Shown piece by piece: positions 44,437 to 54,165 of a DNA stretch of 64,000 nucleotides (position 1 is the stretch's first letter; each line of letters opens with the position of its first letter). This DNA comes from Enterobacteriaceae bacterium UBA7338. Lineage in GTDB: Bacteria > Pseudomonadota > Gammaproteobacteria > Enterobacterales > Enterobacteriaceae. The position numbers were made by a program, and so were the translations under genes. The stretch is from contig DKPJ01000016.1 of assembly GCA_002480085.1 (NCBI GenBank), positions 120,972-184,971 on the forward strand, given 5' to 3'. The notes below the pieces were generated by a model that was not told the origin of the DNA, ran no database searches, and was given only the letters and a program-made list of their open reading frames with translations.

Positions 44437-46383
44437 TTACTTGCCGCTTAAATCGACTTTGTAAATCGCGAACCCGATGTCATCGCTGCCGACCTGGCTC
44501 ATCGGGTACTGGGCCTTCTCTTTGATAAACGCTGCAGCCTTGTCAGAAGGAGAGGTCTCAAAGCGAATATCCAGCGCCGTATCGCTGTGGATTGGCGCAA
44601 GACGCCAGTTGTTGTCTGCCGCCGGGTGGATGGCCCCCGCGCGAGCTGACTCGGCGCTTACCCATGCTGCCAGCACGGAGCGGTTCTCATCCGGCGAGGC
44701 AAAGGCGATGTGGCTATCCCCCGTCCCGGCAAACTTGCCGCCGTAGGCGCGATAGTTATTGGTTGCCACCAGGAAGGTGGCGTTGGGATCGATCGGCTTG
44801 CCGTTGAAGGTCAGGTTTTTAATGCGCTCCGCCTGGGGATTCAGGCTCTGGCACTCGCCGTCGTAGCGGGCGGGCTGGGTGACATCGACCTGATAATTGA
44901 CGCCGTCAATTACGTCAAAGTTATAGGTGCGGAAGGTATCCCAGTTAATCAGCGACTGCGGCTTGCTGCTATGCGGATCGATCTGGTTAAACTGCCCGGC
45001 AGAGCACTCCAGCCACTCCTTCACCTCTTTTCCACTGGCCTTCACCACCACCAGCGTGTTCGGGTAGAGGTAGAGATCGGCGGCGTTGCGGAAGGTCAGC
45101 TGACCCTTCTCTACCTCAACGAAGCTGGCCGGATCGTTCTTGCGACCGCCCGCTTTGAATGGCGCGGCGGCGGAGAGTACCGGCAGCGAGGCCAGATCCG
45201 GATCGCCCTGAATATAGTGCTCCACATAAGCCTTCTGCGCCATGTTGACCACCTGCACGGTGGGGTCATCCTGCACCAGTGACAGGAAGCTGTACATGTT
45301 ATCGGCGGACTTCCCGATGGGCTTGCTGACAAACTCCCGGGTGGCGTCGTGAGAGTCTTTCAGAACGGCAACCAGCTTGCTGTCCTCTGCCGCCAGCGAC
45401 TTCTTCGCCGCCGCGTCGTAGATGGGCCGTGCCTCCGCGCGAGAGTGGGTCACCTGCCACTTGCCGCTGTCGTTGTTCAGCACCAAATCGACCACGCCAA
45501 GATGATCGCCCCACATGCCGGGCATCACCGCCGGTACGCCGTTAAGGGTGCCGTTAGCGATATCCGCGCCTTTGATATCGGCAAAATCTTTGCCGGGGAA
45601 AACCGCATGGGCGTGACCAAAGAGGATCGCGTCAACGCCAGGTACCTCGCTGAGGTAGTAGACCGAGTTCTCTGCCAGCGCCTTGTACGGCTCCGCTGAG
45701 AGTCCGGAGTGAGCAATTACTACCACGATGTCTGCCCCTTTGCTGCGCATCTCCGGAATGTATTTACGTGCGGTCTCGGTTATGTCGTTCACCGTCACCC
45801 TGCCGCTGAGGTTAGCCTTATCCCAGGTCATGATCTGTGGCGGTACAAAGCCGATATAGCCAATGCGCAGGGTCTGCGTTTTTCCCTCTTTATCCTTAAC
45901 CGTGGTCTCTTTGATCAGGTAGGGCGTGAACAGCGGCTTTTGCGTTTTCGCGTCGATGATATTGGCATTCACGTAGGGGAATTTTGCTCCCGCCAGGGCG
46001 CGGTGCAGGTAATCCAGGCCATAGTTGAACTCATGGTTGCCGAGGTTACCCACCGCATAGTCGAGGGTATTCATCGCCTTATAGACCGGGTGCACCTCGT
46101 TCTGCGATAACCCCTTCGCCGCCATGTAATCCCCCAGCGGACTGCCCTGAATTACGTCGCCGTTATCCACCAGCACGCTGTTAGCAGCCTCCTGGCGGGC
46201 GGCGTTAATTAGCGTCGCGGTGCGCACCAGGCCGAACTTCTCTGTCGGCGTATCTTTGTAATAGTCAAAGTCCATCATGTTGCTGTGTAGATCGGTGGTT
46301 TCCAGCAGGCGGAGATCCACGGTGGCGGCCTGGGCACCGACCGCCGTCAGCATGGCCAGGAGCGTTGCGCTAAACTTAATCAT
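44437..46383 (-). CDS. cpdB: 2',3'-cyclic-nucleotide 2'-phosphodiesterase / 3'-nucleotidase
   Basis: 648 residues. Signal peptide about 1-19 (MIKFSATLLAMLTAVGAQA). Periplasmic two-domain enzyme: metallophosphatase domain (about 20-350) with TTDLHSNMMDFDYYKD, GNLGNHEFNYG and HSG, GHAHAVFPG metal motifs, and 5'-nucleotidase C-terminal domain (about 370-600). It hydrolyses 2',3'-cyclic nucleotides from RNA breakdown to nucleosides and phosphate. It is divergent from cysQ across 185 bases. Confidence 0.97.
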   Translation of the reverse strand: MIKFSATLLAMLTAVGAQAATVDLRLLETTDLHSNMMDFDYYKDTPTEKFGLVRTATLINAARQEAANSVLVDNGDVIQGSPLGDYMAAKGLSQNEVHPVYKAMNTLDYAVGNLGNHEFNYGLDYLHRALAGAKFPYVNANIIDAKTQKPLFTPYLIKETTVKDKEGKTQTLRIGYIGFVPPQIMTWDKANLSGRVTVNDITETARKYIPEMRSKGADIVVVIAHSGLSAEPYKALAENSVYYLSEVPGVDAILFGHAHAVFPGKDFADIKGADIANGTLNGVPAVMPGMWGDHLGVVDLVLNNDSGKWQVTHSRAEARPIYDAAAKKSLAAEDSKLVAVLKDSHDATREFVSKPIGKSADNMYSFLSLVQDDPTVQVVNMAQKAYVEHYIQGDPDLASLPVLSAAAPFKAGGRKNDPASFVEVEKGQLTFRNAADLYLYPNTLVVVKASGKEVKEWLECSAGQFNQIDPHSSKPQSLINWDTFRTYNFDVIDGVNYQVDVTQPARYDGECQSLNPQAERIKNLTFNGKPIDPNATFLVATNNYRAYGGKFAGTGDSHIAFASPDENRSVLAAWVSAESARAGAIHPAADNNWRLAPIHSDTALDIRFETSPSDKAAAFIKEKAQYPMSQVGSDDIGFAIYKVDLSGK

Positions 46384-46568
46384 CAGAGAGTCCTTTTAGA
46401 TCTAATCCACAAAAGAGAATGTATTTACATCTGGTTGCTTACAAATTTGTGAATCTTGCCATAAAAGTGAGCGATAAAACCGCAGGTGTGGTCACAGATG
46501 GCAGTTCTGGTCGTGATAGGGTATAAGTAAAACAACGAGTTAAAACCACTGACACAGAGAGGTGGAGA

Positions 46569-47315
46569 ATGTTAGAAGCAATTTGTCAGCTCGCGCGGGA
46601 AGCGGGCGAAGCCATCATGCAGGTTTACGACGGGAACAGCCCGATAGACGTGAACCGTAAAACGGACGATTCACCGGTCACCGCGGCTGATATTGCGGCT
46701 CACAGGGTGATCGTCAAAGGTTTGCAAGCACTCACTCCGGATATCCCGGTGCTCTCAGAGGAAGATCCTCCGGCCTGGGACATTCGCCAGCACTGGCAGC
46801 GCTACTGGCTGGTAGATCCGCTCGACGGTACCAAAGAGTTCATCAAGCGCAACGGCGAGTTCACCGTTAATATCGCCCTGATCGAAGAGGGTAAGCCGGT
46901 GCTGGGGGTCGTCTATGCCCCGGTGCTGAAGGTGATGTACAGCGCGGCGGAGGGTAAGGCCTGGAAAGAGGAGAACAACATCCGTAATCCAATCCAGGTG
47001 CGTGAGGCCCGCCCGCCACGGGTGGTGATCAGCCGCTCCCATGCCGCTAACGACAACGAGCTGAAAGAGTATCTGGAGCAGATGGGCGAACACCAGACCA
47101 CGGCGATCGGTTCCTCGCTCAAGTTCTGTCTGGTGGCTGAGGGCGAGGCGCAGCTCTATCCACGCTTCGGGCCAACCAGCGTCTGGGATACCGCCGCGGG
47201 CCATGCGGTGGCCGTCGCTGCCGGGGCGCACGTCCATGACTGGCAGGGAAAGACGCTGGACTACACGCCGCGTGAATCCTTCCTCAACCCCGGTTTCCGC
47301 GTCTCTATCTTTTAA
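46569..47315 (+). CDS. cysQ: 3'(2'),5'-bisphosphate nucleotidase CysQ
   Basis: 248 residues, family length. Inositol-monophosphatase fold with SEED-type motif LSEEDP (about 62-67), metal-binding WLVDPLDGTKEFI (about 80-93) and WDTAAGHAVAVAAGA near the end. It removes the 3' phosphate of PAP and thereby relieves sulfate-assimilation intermediates. GAGGTGGAGA precedes the ATG. It is a housekeeping sulfur gene, not linked to the accessory cluster. Confidence 0.97.
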   Translation: MLEAICQLAREAGEAIMQVYDGNSPIDVNRKTDDSPVTAADIAAHRVIVKGLQALTPDIPVLSEEDPPAWDIRQHWQRYWLVDPLDGTKEFIKRNGEFTVNIALIEEGKPVLGVVYAPVLKVMYSAAEGKAWKEENNIRNPIQVREARPPRVVISRSHAANDNELKEYLEQMGEHQTTAIGSSLKFCLVAEGEAQLYPRFGPTSVWDTAAGHAVAVAAGAHVHDWQGKTLDYTPRESFLNPGFRVSIF

Positions 47316-47318
47316 GTT

Positions 47319-47876
47319 TTAGCTAGCCAACAGCTTACGCAGCAGGGCAACCACCTGCTGCGACTCCTGTGGGGTCAGCGCGCCATCTTTGGCGTAGTGC
47401 ACCCGCCCCTCTTTATCCAGCACCGCGACGGCGGAACTCTCCTCCTGCAGCTGCCAGGCCTTACGCGTTACCCCTTCGCTATCAACAATAAACTGTGACC
47501 AGGGGTAGAGCTGCTTGTTGCTCTCAATGCTGCTGCGCACAAACATCGCAGAGCCGGGAATGGCATCATCGGTATTGATAATTGTGGTGGTCTGATACCG
47601 GTCGTGCGGCAAATTAGCTGTCTTAATCGCCTCGATCAGCGCGGCATTCTTATCTTTCGCCGACGTGCGACCAGCGATGTGCATCACCACACGAACTTTT
47701 CCGGTCAGCTGCGCGCTATTCCAGTTTTTGTAGCTAAACTTATCATTATTGAGGATCAGCTCTCCCCGATCGGCCACGCCAACGGGGGGGACGCGCTGGT
47801 TCTCTTCGAAGCGGTGAGCCGAAGCCACCAGCGGCAGCAGCAGGCAGGTTACAGCCAGAGTGTTGCGTAACGTCAT
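47319..47876 (-). CDS. ytfJ: YtfJ, periplasmic protein of unknown function
   Basis: 185 residues from the second of two adjacent ATGs (47876); AAGGGA upstream serves either. Signal peptide about 1-20 (MTLRNTLAVTCLLLPLVASA). The mature part has a thioredoxin-like strand order (KVRVVMHIAGRTSAKDKNA, SQFIVDSEGVTRKAWQL, AVLDKEGRVHYAKDGALT) but no CxxC motif. Function not established. It converges on cysQ, 3 bases apart. Confidence 0.93.
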   Translation of the reverse strand: MTLRNTLAVTCLLLPLVASAHRFEENQRVPPVGVADRGELILNNDKFSYKNWNSAQLTGKVRVVMHIAGRTSAKDKNAALIEAIKTANLPHDRYQTTTIINTDDAIPGSAMFVRSSIESNKQLYPWSQFIVDSEGVTRKAWQLQEESSAVAVLDKEGRVHYAKDGALTPQESQQVVALLRKLLAS

Positions 47877-48203
47877 CATGTTTCCCTTATTAAGTGCAGG
47901 TGATCCGACCACTTGGTCTCTGCCTTTAATGATAAATGCAATTAATCGTCTTTTCTCGCAAACGGGGTGCCAGTTTGCGGGCGGACGCACACATTTGCGC
48001 AAAAACCATGGCTTATACTGTCCTGATAGGTACCCGGAATAGAAAATTCTGATTAATTGTCATCAAACGGTAAATAAACTTATGCATGCTGGGTATCAAT
48101 GAGTTTGTGGTCTATAGTCACTGGGCAACAAAATTTGCGTTCATTAAAGTCGAGCCAATTGTGGCGTCGCTTGAGCGTAAGATTTAGCAGGAGAGATAGA
48201 AGA

Positions 48204-48410
48204 ATGAAAATTTTCCAACGTTACAATCCGCTCCAGGTAGCGAAGTACGTGAAGATCCTGTTTCGTGGACGGTTGTATATCAAGGACGTAGGCGCTTTTG
48301 AGTTCGACAAGGGTAAAATCCTGGTCCCGAAAGTAAAAGATAAGCAGCACTATTCTGTGATGTCTGAAGTCAATCGTCAGGTTATGCGACTGCAAACCGA
48401 TATGGCGTAA
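48204..48410 (+). CDS. ytfK: YtfK, stress-response activator of SpoT
   Basis: 68 residues, DUF1107, exact E. coli length: MKIFQRYNPLQVAKYVKILF at the start and NRQVMRLQTDMA at the end. E. coli YtfK binds SpoT and favours (p)ppGpp synthesis under phosphate or fatty-acid starvation. CAGGAGAG precedes the ATG. A weak Pho-box-like pair (TTGTCAT, four bases, CGGTAAA) at 48057-48074 would fit PhoB control but matches poorly in the second half. The start inside the frame at 48099 is rejected because it lies in the leader. Confidence 0.95.
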   Translation: MKIFQRYNPLQVAKYVKILFRGRLYIKDVGAFEFDKGKILVPKVKDKQHYSVMSEVNRQVMRLQTDMA

Positions 48411-48445
48411 CAACGTGCTATGCAGTAGTTGAGTAACATAATAAG

Positions 48446-48475
48446 ACGGCCCCAGATGGGGCCGTTGATGTTTTC
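48446..48475 (+). terminator. Hairpin terminator after ytfK
   Basis: ACGGCCCC (48446-48453) and GGGGCCGT (48458-48465) around AGAT, followed by TGATGTTTTC. The T-run is interrupted, but the stem is strong. It lies between the convergent ends of ytfK and ytfL. Confidence 0.75.
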
Positions 48476-48487
48476 AGGGAAGGGGCT

Positions 48488-49825
48488 TTACGCCACGCCT
48501 TTGTTTTCAGCGTCTGGCAGCTTCGGCGTCAGCGAGGTCGGCTTGCTGTCGAGGCGGGTAACCAGCAGCTGGTCGATACGGTAGTTATCGATATCCACCA
48601 CCTCAAACTTATAGCCGGAGAACTTCACCGAGTCGGTACGCTTCGGGATTTTCCGCAGCATAAACATCATAAAGCCGCCGATGGTTTCGTAGTTGCCGGA
48701 CTGCGGGAACTCGTCGATATCCAGCACGCGCATCACGTCGTCGATGGGCGTACCGCCGTCGATAAGCCACGAGTTCTCGTCACGGGCCACGATCTGATCC
48801 TCCTGTCCCTGACCGACCAAATCGCCCATCAGGGTGGTCATCACGTCGTTGAGGGTAATGATACCCACCACCAGCGCATACTCGTTCATGATCACCGCAA
48901 AGTCTTCTCCCGCCGCCTTAAAGCTCTCCAGCGCTTCGGAGAGGGTCAGGGTATCCGGCACGATCAGCGTATTGCGGATCTGCACGCCGCTGTTCAGCGC
49001 CAGGCTCTGGTTAGCCAGCACGCGGTTAAGCAGATCTTTTGAATCGACGTAGCCCACGATGTGATCGATATCCTGATTACAGACCAGGAACTTGGAGTGG
49101 GGATGCTCCGCCACCTTGCTCTTCAGGCTCTGCTCATCTTCGTGCAGATCGAACCAGACGACGTTTTCGCGCGAGGTCATGGATGATGGCACGGTCCGCG
49201 ACTCCAGCTCAAACACGTTCTCAATCAGCTCGTGCTCCTGCTTACGCAGCACGCCTGCCAGCGCCCCGGCCTCAAACACCGCGTAGATATCATCGGAGGT
49301 GAGGTCATCCTTACGCTCCATCGGCAGCTTAAAGATGCGGAAGATAACGTTAGCCAGCCCGTTAAAGAACCACACCAGCGGACGGAAGACGAACAGGCAG
49401 AAGCGCATCGGGTTGATGATGCGCAAAGCCACGGCTTCGGGCGCAATCATACCGATGCGTTTCGGGGTCAGGTCGGCAAAGAGAATGAACAGCCCGGTCA
49501 CGAGGGTAAAGGAGAAAATAAAGCTCAGCCGATCCGCCAGCTCCGGCGACACCACGTTGAGCAGCACGCTGTAAAAAGCCGGGGAGAACGCCGCGTCGCC
49601 CACGATACCGCCGAGAATGGCGACGGCGTTAAGGCCGATCTGCACAACGGTAAAGAAGGTGCCGGGGTTTTCCTGCATTTTCAGGATGCGCTGGGCGTTG
49701 ATATTGCCATCGTCGGCAAGCAGCTTAAGTTTGATTTTACGGGAGGCCGCAAGCGAAATCTCCGACAGCGAGAAGAACGCACTTACGGCAATCAGACAAA
49801 GTATCAGTAGAATACTGTTTAACAT
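48488..49825 (-). CDS. ytfL: YtfL/PaeA, CorC/HlyC-family inner-membrane protein
   Basis: 445 residues. DUF21/CNNM membrane domain (about 1-190) with several hydrophobic segments and LAASRKIKLKLLADDGNINAQRIL, two CBS motifs (about 215-330) and the CorC_HlyC domain (about 345-430, FMMFMLRKIPKRTDSVKFSGYKFEVVDIDNYRIDQLL). E. coli PaeA has been reported to export cadaverine and putrescine at high pH in stationary phase. It is divergent from the Rhs island. Confidence 0.95.
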   Translation of the reverse strand: MLNSILLILCLIAVSAFFSLSEISLAASRKIKLKLLADDGNINAQRILKMQENPGTFFTVVQIGLNAVAILGGIVGDAAFSPAFYSVLLNVVSPELADRLSFIFSFTLVTGLFILFADLTPKRIGMIAPEAVALRIINPMRFCLFVFRPLVWFFNGLANVIFRIFKLPMERKDDLTSDDIYAVFEAGALAGVLRKQEHELIENVFELESRTVPSSMTSRENVVWFDLHEDEQSLKSKVAEHPHSKFLVCNQDIDHIVGYVDSKDLLNRVLANQSLALNSGVQIRNTLIVPDTLTLSEALESFKAAGEDFAVIMNEYALVVGIITLNDVMTTLMGDLVGQGQEDQIVARDENSWLIDGGTPIDDVMRVLDIDEFPQSGNYETIGGFMMFMLRKIPKRTDSVKFSGYKFEVVDIDNYRIDQLLVTRLDSKPTSLTPKLPDAENKGVA

Positions 49826-50140
49826 ATCTTATCCAGCCATCGGCCAGATCCTCAAGAAGGGAAGGTTGAAAATCCATGTAATACATCAGGTTAAACGCCG
49901 TTCCACGGCGAGTGGACCTGCGATCCAGACGCTAGTATAGCGTAAGCCGGGGGAGGGCTGCCAGCGTCACCCGTACACTGTTTAAACAGTAGAGAGAGGG
50001 TGGTTATCAATGAGAACCGCTCAAATATCAGTCATCGTACGCTAAAAATGAAGCTTTATAAAAAAACAGGATTAACTAGATTTATAAAAGTCAGGCTGAT
50101 TCTCCTTATTAATAATCAATATTATTGTTGAGGTATTCCC
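49826..50140 (+). promoter_or_regulatory. Upstream region of the Rhs island
   Basis: 315 bases without a gene between divergent ytfL and the Rhs gene. It contains a perfect 14-base palindrome ACTGTTTAAACAGT at 49977-49990, then a sharp change to AT-rich sequence from about 50040, a short inverted repeat AATAAT / ATTATT at 50110-50125 and the ribosome site GAGG before ATG 50141. The change of composition probably marks the left edge of the acquired segment. I could not name a regulator. Confidence 0.55.
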
Positions 50141-53100
50141 ATGAGTGCAAATTACTACTCTCAAACGCCTAATTTTGTTAGCGCCTCCTCTGAAGATGTC
50201 GATCCACGTACCCGTCTGTTTAGCTTTCAGAACTCGCTGGGACAGCTTATTGGTAATAATGCCATGGGTCCAGAGTTTACTTTTTCTATCAGTTATTCAG
50301 CGACCACAGCTACTGACTATTTTGATTTAGGTATAGGTGTAGCGCCTGCGCTAACTATTTATGATGATACCACTGGACAGCTTACGCTGGATTCAGGAGA
50401 GACTTATCGCGTAGATACGACGGTGAATCCGCCTATTGTTCAGCAGAATAAGATGCGCACCTTCGATTTTACTCGTATTAGCAATCCGGATGGCAGCTAC
50501 GGTTTTCGGGTCACCGAGCATGACGGTAGTGTGACTGACTTAACAGAGTATGATTCGGGTATTTATGTCCCTACCAGAATGTATACCGCGCTAGGGTATT
50601 CGTTAATTATCGACTGGGAATTTACCTCCTGGGGCTGGGGAATCGATAATATCAGTGATGATAGCGGCGTGACGCTTCTGCAATTCGATCATGATGCGGG
50701 GCCAACGCTTACCTTTTATCCTGGCTCGACTGAAGAGTATTCAGTTATTTTACAAAAATCAAACGGCTATCTCTCCGCTATTTCTCACTCCGCACTGCCT
50801 GAAGGTAAATGGCAATATTTTTATGAAGATGTGGGTATAGGCAATGGCTTACTCACATTAACGAAAACCCAGGCCATTACCGGAGCAATAAAATCGGTTA
50901 CCTATAACAATGGAACAATGGATGGACTGATATTATTCCCGGCCCAGTCGGGAGAGGGTTCACTACCTGCGGTAACGGAACTGGTTGTCGATCCCGGGTT
51001 TAATCAGCCACAAATGATTACCACTTATACCCCAGACGATCCGCAGGGTTTCCCCAACTATCTGGGCTACGATGCACCACAGGGGGGACAGTGGGATGCA
51101 TCAACTGATTATATATATAGCCTGGCGGGACAGGACTACTTCTACTCCACAACGCTGACACAAATCGATAGTGATGGGCAAGAGATCACGACGACCTACA
51201 CCTATAATAACTACCATCTTCTGAGCAAAATAGAAGTATTCCAGGGCGGCGCTTACTACTCCGCAGAAACTTACTATTATGCCGATGCCTGGCAGGCCGA
51301 TCATCCCGATGCTAGCTATGACGATCTTCCTGCGCAATATCAATATCCGCAGACGCAAACATTGACGTGGCAGGACGGCAGTGGCACGCGTAGTGAGCTT
51401 ACGCAGTATGTTTATGATGAGTTCGGTAACCTGACTCAGCAGGTCGATCCCGACGGTACGCAGACTGACTATGAATTTTATAGCGCCGACGGCGAGGCGG
51501 ATAGCGCCGATGGCTATACCGGTTGCCCTGCCGATCCAAACGGTTTCGCTAACCTGATGAAGAGCAAAAAAGTTACCCCTGCACCCTCGGACTATGATGA
51601 CGTGCCTGTTCGGGCAACCTACTATCACTACAGCTCTTTTGCCGCACTGGCCGATCGGCCAATGGCTGCTGCGATTGTAAAAGATAAAGAGTCGCTGGTG
51701 AAAGTAATTGATAACGGTACTGACATAGCGGATAAACAACCGTTAACAACGTTGGATACACAATATTGGTCAGATGACAAAACGTCATTTAAATATGGGC
51801 AAATTTCGTTAAAAAATACAACTATCTATTATACGGATGATAAGGGCACTGAATCCTATCCAATGAGCCAAAGTCACGATTATAACTTAACAACGGCGCA
51901 TGGCGATCCGAATGGTGATACGGTAATAGAAAGTACGATGACCTTAACGACGTTTGACGGGCTAACGCAAAACGGCACGGTAGCACGCTCACGCTACTCT
52001 AGTAAAATAGTATCGCTGACCGACCTGTTTGGCACGCCGCATGAGTACTACTACGACAGTGCGGGACGTTTCGATAAAATGATTACTCATAAAGGGAATG
52101 CGGATTACGAAACAACTATCAGCGTATCTTATACTATGGTCCTGGACTCTTCAGGAAATGCCTCTGCTTTAAGTACAACTTTTATCAATAACAGTGATAA
52201 TACCGAGTCACGTCTCAATTATGACAGCCTTGGGCGCGTTATATCCATTGATAAAAGCGCTTCAGAGCAGATAAATGAGGATTTTAGTACGGTGTTAACG
52301 CGAGAGTATGACTCGCTTGGTCGTATTTATTATGAAAAAATAAGCGACAGTTATCTTGATAAAGACGATCATTTGCAGGGATCCATAATTAATATTAAAA
52401 CTCGTTTCGATGACTGGGGTTATCCTTGCGGCCATGATTTTTACTCTGAAAGTGATGATCCCGATGGCTCGATTTATTTGTCACGAAATTTGCAATTTTC
52501 ACCCGTTGAAGCTAAGTATTACAAAGCGTTACGATCAACTAAGGCTGTATCGGAACAGCGGGTTATTCAGCTTAACAATTTTTCCTTACCAGAAAAAATT
52601 ACTGTATTTGATGCAGATGATAATGAATATTCCAGCATGGATCACCATTATGATGGTTTAAAACGTTTGCGTCAGGTGGTAGATCAGATGGGCCATCCTA
52701 TTGTTTACGAATACGATGATTTCGATCGTATTAAAAAGGCAACCTATGCTGATGGCACAGCTGTGAGCACTACATATGCTAAACAATTTAGCATTGCTAT
52801 TGCTATTACTAAAGCCGCAATCGATAAAGACGGCGTGACTTATAATGTCGGCTCACGTGAAATTAACGGTTTAGGACTGGTGAAAAATTCTACCGTCGGC
52901 GGCCGAACCGAGAAATATAACTACAAAACCAGTGTTAAGGATCAATTTACAATAACTGATAATGCAAACCACGTATTTACCTACACGTACGATCCGTTAC
53001 TGGAAAATGCCATAACAAACTTAGTTGCCACTTTTGAGGACCAAACGGTAGAACAAAGCTACACCTACTTTAAACAACGCGGATTAATAGACACCGTTAA

Positions 53101-54103
53101 GGAAACGGGGCAGCAGACCAACTCCTATACCTGGTACGGTTCCGGACAGGCTGAAACGGAAACATTTATTAACGATGTGGGTAGTAAAACGCCTTCTTAT
53201 TACTGGAGCGTTATAAATAAACCTGTCAGATATACTGATATTTCAGGCAATGAGCTTTGGGTAAGCTATTACCTTTCCGGTTCACAGGTAGCGAAACCTG
53301 AGACGATTAGCGATCCCGCAGTAACAACAACGTTAGAGTATGATGACTTTGTAAGACTTTGGAAGCAAACTGCCGAAGCAGTTAATAGCTCAGGCAAGCT
53401 TGAAACAAAAATTACCTATGATGATTATGGTCGTGAGCAGGTGCGCACGCTTACGCCCGACAGTGGCGACGTTATCACTATTACTACTGGCTATTATGAA
53501 AATAACCAAGTATCTAGTGTTAAAGTCGAGCAGGGAGGGGAAACCCTTTGCGATAATAACTACTACTACGATCCACGTAACAGGCTTCATCGACATGATT
53601 GTAGCGGCAGCGCCTTACCCAAAGATGGTTACGGTCAGGAGTTTACCTCTCAAGTATTTGAGTATGATTGTCTAAATAATATCCGAACCTGTACTACAAC
53701 AGATAGTAACGGCACTACGGATGTTGCAACATTTAATTATAAAAATGAAAATGATCCTACCCAGCTCACATCAATTGAGCACAAGGGAAACCCGGCTTAT
53801 CCAGCGGTTATCACTCTTTCATACTATGATGATGGTCGGTTAAAGTATGACGAGGCGGGTCGGTTGTTGACTTATGATGCAGTCGGTCGTCTTTTTAGCA
53901 TCGAAACAACAGAGGGTAGTCAATCAAACTATCGCTATGATGGCTTTGATAATCTTGTCTCACAGTCAATAAATAACGAGGCGCGCTATCTTTATTATCG
54001 TGGCGCCCTGCTAGTAAACCAGATAAACCAGACTCAGCAGCAACAGGATAGATATATCTCTGGTCTGTCAGGCTATTCTGCCGTAAGTCAGGAAACGCCA
54101 TAG
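50141..54103 (+). CDS. RHS/YD-repeat shell protein without the Rhs-associated core
   Basis: 1320 residues, no signal peptide. The opening (NFVSASSEDVDPRTRLFSF then LGQLIGNNAMGPEFTFSISYS) is that of large YD-repeat proteins related to Tc-toxin C components. YD-type repeats appear near residues 424 (YDEFGN), 693 and 722 (YDSLGR), 837 (YDGLKR), 858 (YDDFDR), 1092 (YDDYGRE), 1141 (YDPRNR), 1236-1246 (YDEAGR, YDAVGR) and 1270 (YDGFDN). It ends at RYLYYRGALLVNQ plus about 30 residues, where relatives continue into the Rhs-associated core. That core is encoded next, from a separate start. AT-rich compared with its neighbours. GAGG precedes the ATG. Expected to form a beta-sheet cocoon; target unknown. 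Confidence 0.85.
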   Translation: MSANYYSQTPNFVSASSEDVDPRTRLFSFQNSLGQLIGNNAMGPEFTFSISYSATTATDYFDLGIGVAPALTIYDDTTGQLTLDSGETYRVDTTVNPPIVQQNKMRTFDFTRISNPDGSYGFRVTEHDGSVTDLTEYDSGIYVPTRMYTALGYSLIIDWEFTSWGWGIDNISDDSGVTLLQFDHDAGPTLTFYPGSTEEYSVILQKSNGYLSAISHSALPEGKWQYFYEDVGIGNGLLTLTKTQAITGAIKSVTYNNGTMDGLILFPAQSGEGSLPAVTELVVDPGFNQPQMITTYTPDDPQGFPNYLGYDAPQGGQWDASTDYIYSLAGQDYFYSTTLTQIDSDGQEITTTYTYNNYHLLSKIEVFQGGAYYSAETYYYADAWQADHPDASYDDLPAQYQYPQTQTLTWQDGSGTRSELTQYVYDEFGNLTQQVDPDGTQTDYEFYSADGEADSADGYTGCPADPNGFANLMKSKKVTPAPSDYDDVPVRATYYHYSSFAALADRPMAAAIVKDKESLVKVIDNGTDIADKQPLTTLDTQYWSDDKTSFKYGQISLKNTTIYYTDDKGTESYPMSQSHDYNLTTAHGDPNGDTVIESTMTLTTFDGLTQNGTVARSRYSSKIVSLTDLFGTPHEYYYDSAGRFDKMITHKGNADYETTISVSYTMVLDSSGNASALSTTFINNSDNTESRLNYDSLGRVISIDKSASEQINEDFSTVLTREYDSLGRIYYEKISDSYLDKDDHLQGSIINIKTRFDDWGYPCGHDFYSESDDPDGSIYLSRNLQFSPVEAKYYKALRSTKAVSEQRVIQLNNFSLPEKITVFDADDNEYSSMDHHYDGLKRLRQVVDQMGHPIVYEYDDFDRIKKATYADGTAVSTTYAKQFSIAIAITKAAIDKDGVTYNVGSREINGLGLVKNSTVGGRTEKYNYKTSVKDQFTITDNANHVFTYTYDPLLENAITNLVATFEDQTVEQSYTYFKQRGLIDTVKETGQQTNSYTWYGSGQAETETFINDVGSKTPSYYWSVINKPVRYTDISGNELWVSYYLSGSQVAKPETISDPAVTTTLEYDDFVRLWKQTAEAVNSSGKLETKITYDDYGREQVRTLTPDSGDVITITTGYYENNQVSSVKVEQGGETLCDNNYYYDPRNRLHRHDCSGSALPKDGYGQEFTSQVFEYDCLNNIRTCTTTDSNGTTDVATFNYKNENDPTQLTSIEHKGNPAYPAVITLSYYDDGRLKYDEAGRLLTYDAVGRLFSIETTEGSQSNYRYDGFDNLVSQSINNEARYLYYRGALLVNQINQTQQQQDRYISGLSGYSAVSQETP

Positions 54104-54165
54104 AATGCATTTGTAATAATATTTTTTTCAGTTGGCACGTTTATCTCTTAATCGGAGTTTAAATT

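Noticed and set aside
46384..46568. CRP site between cpdB and cysQ
   Set aside because: TTGTGAATC and GTGGTCACAG are single half-sites without a partner at the correct distance.
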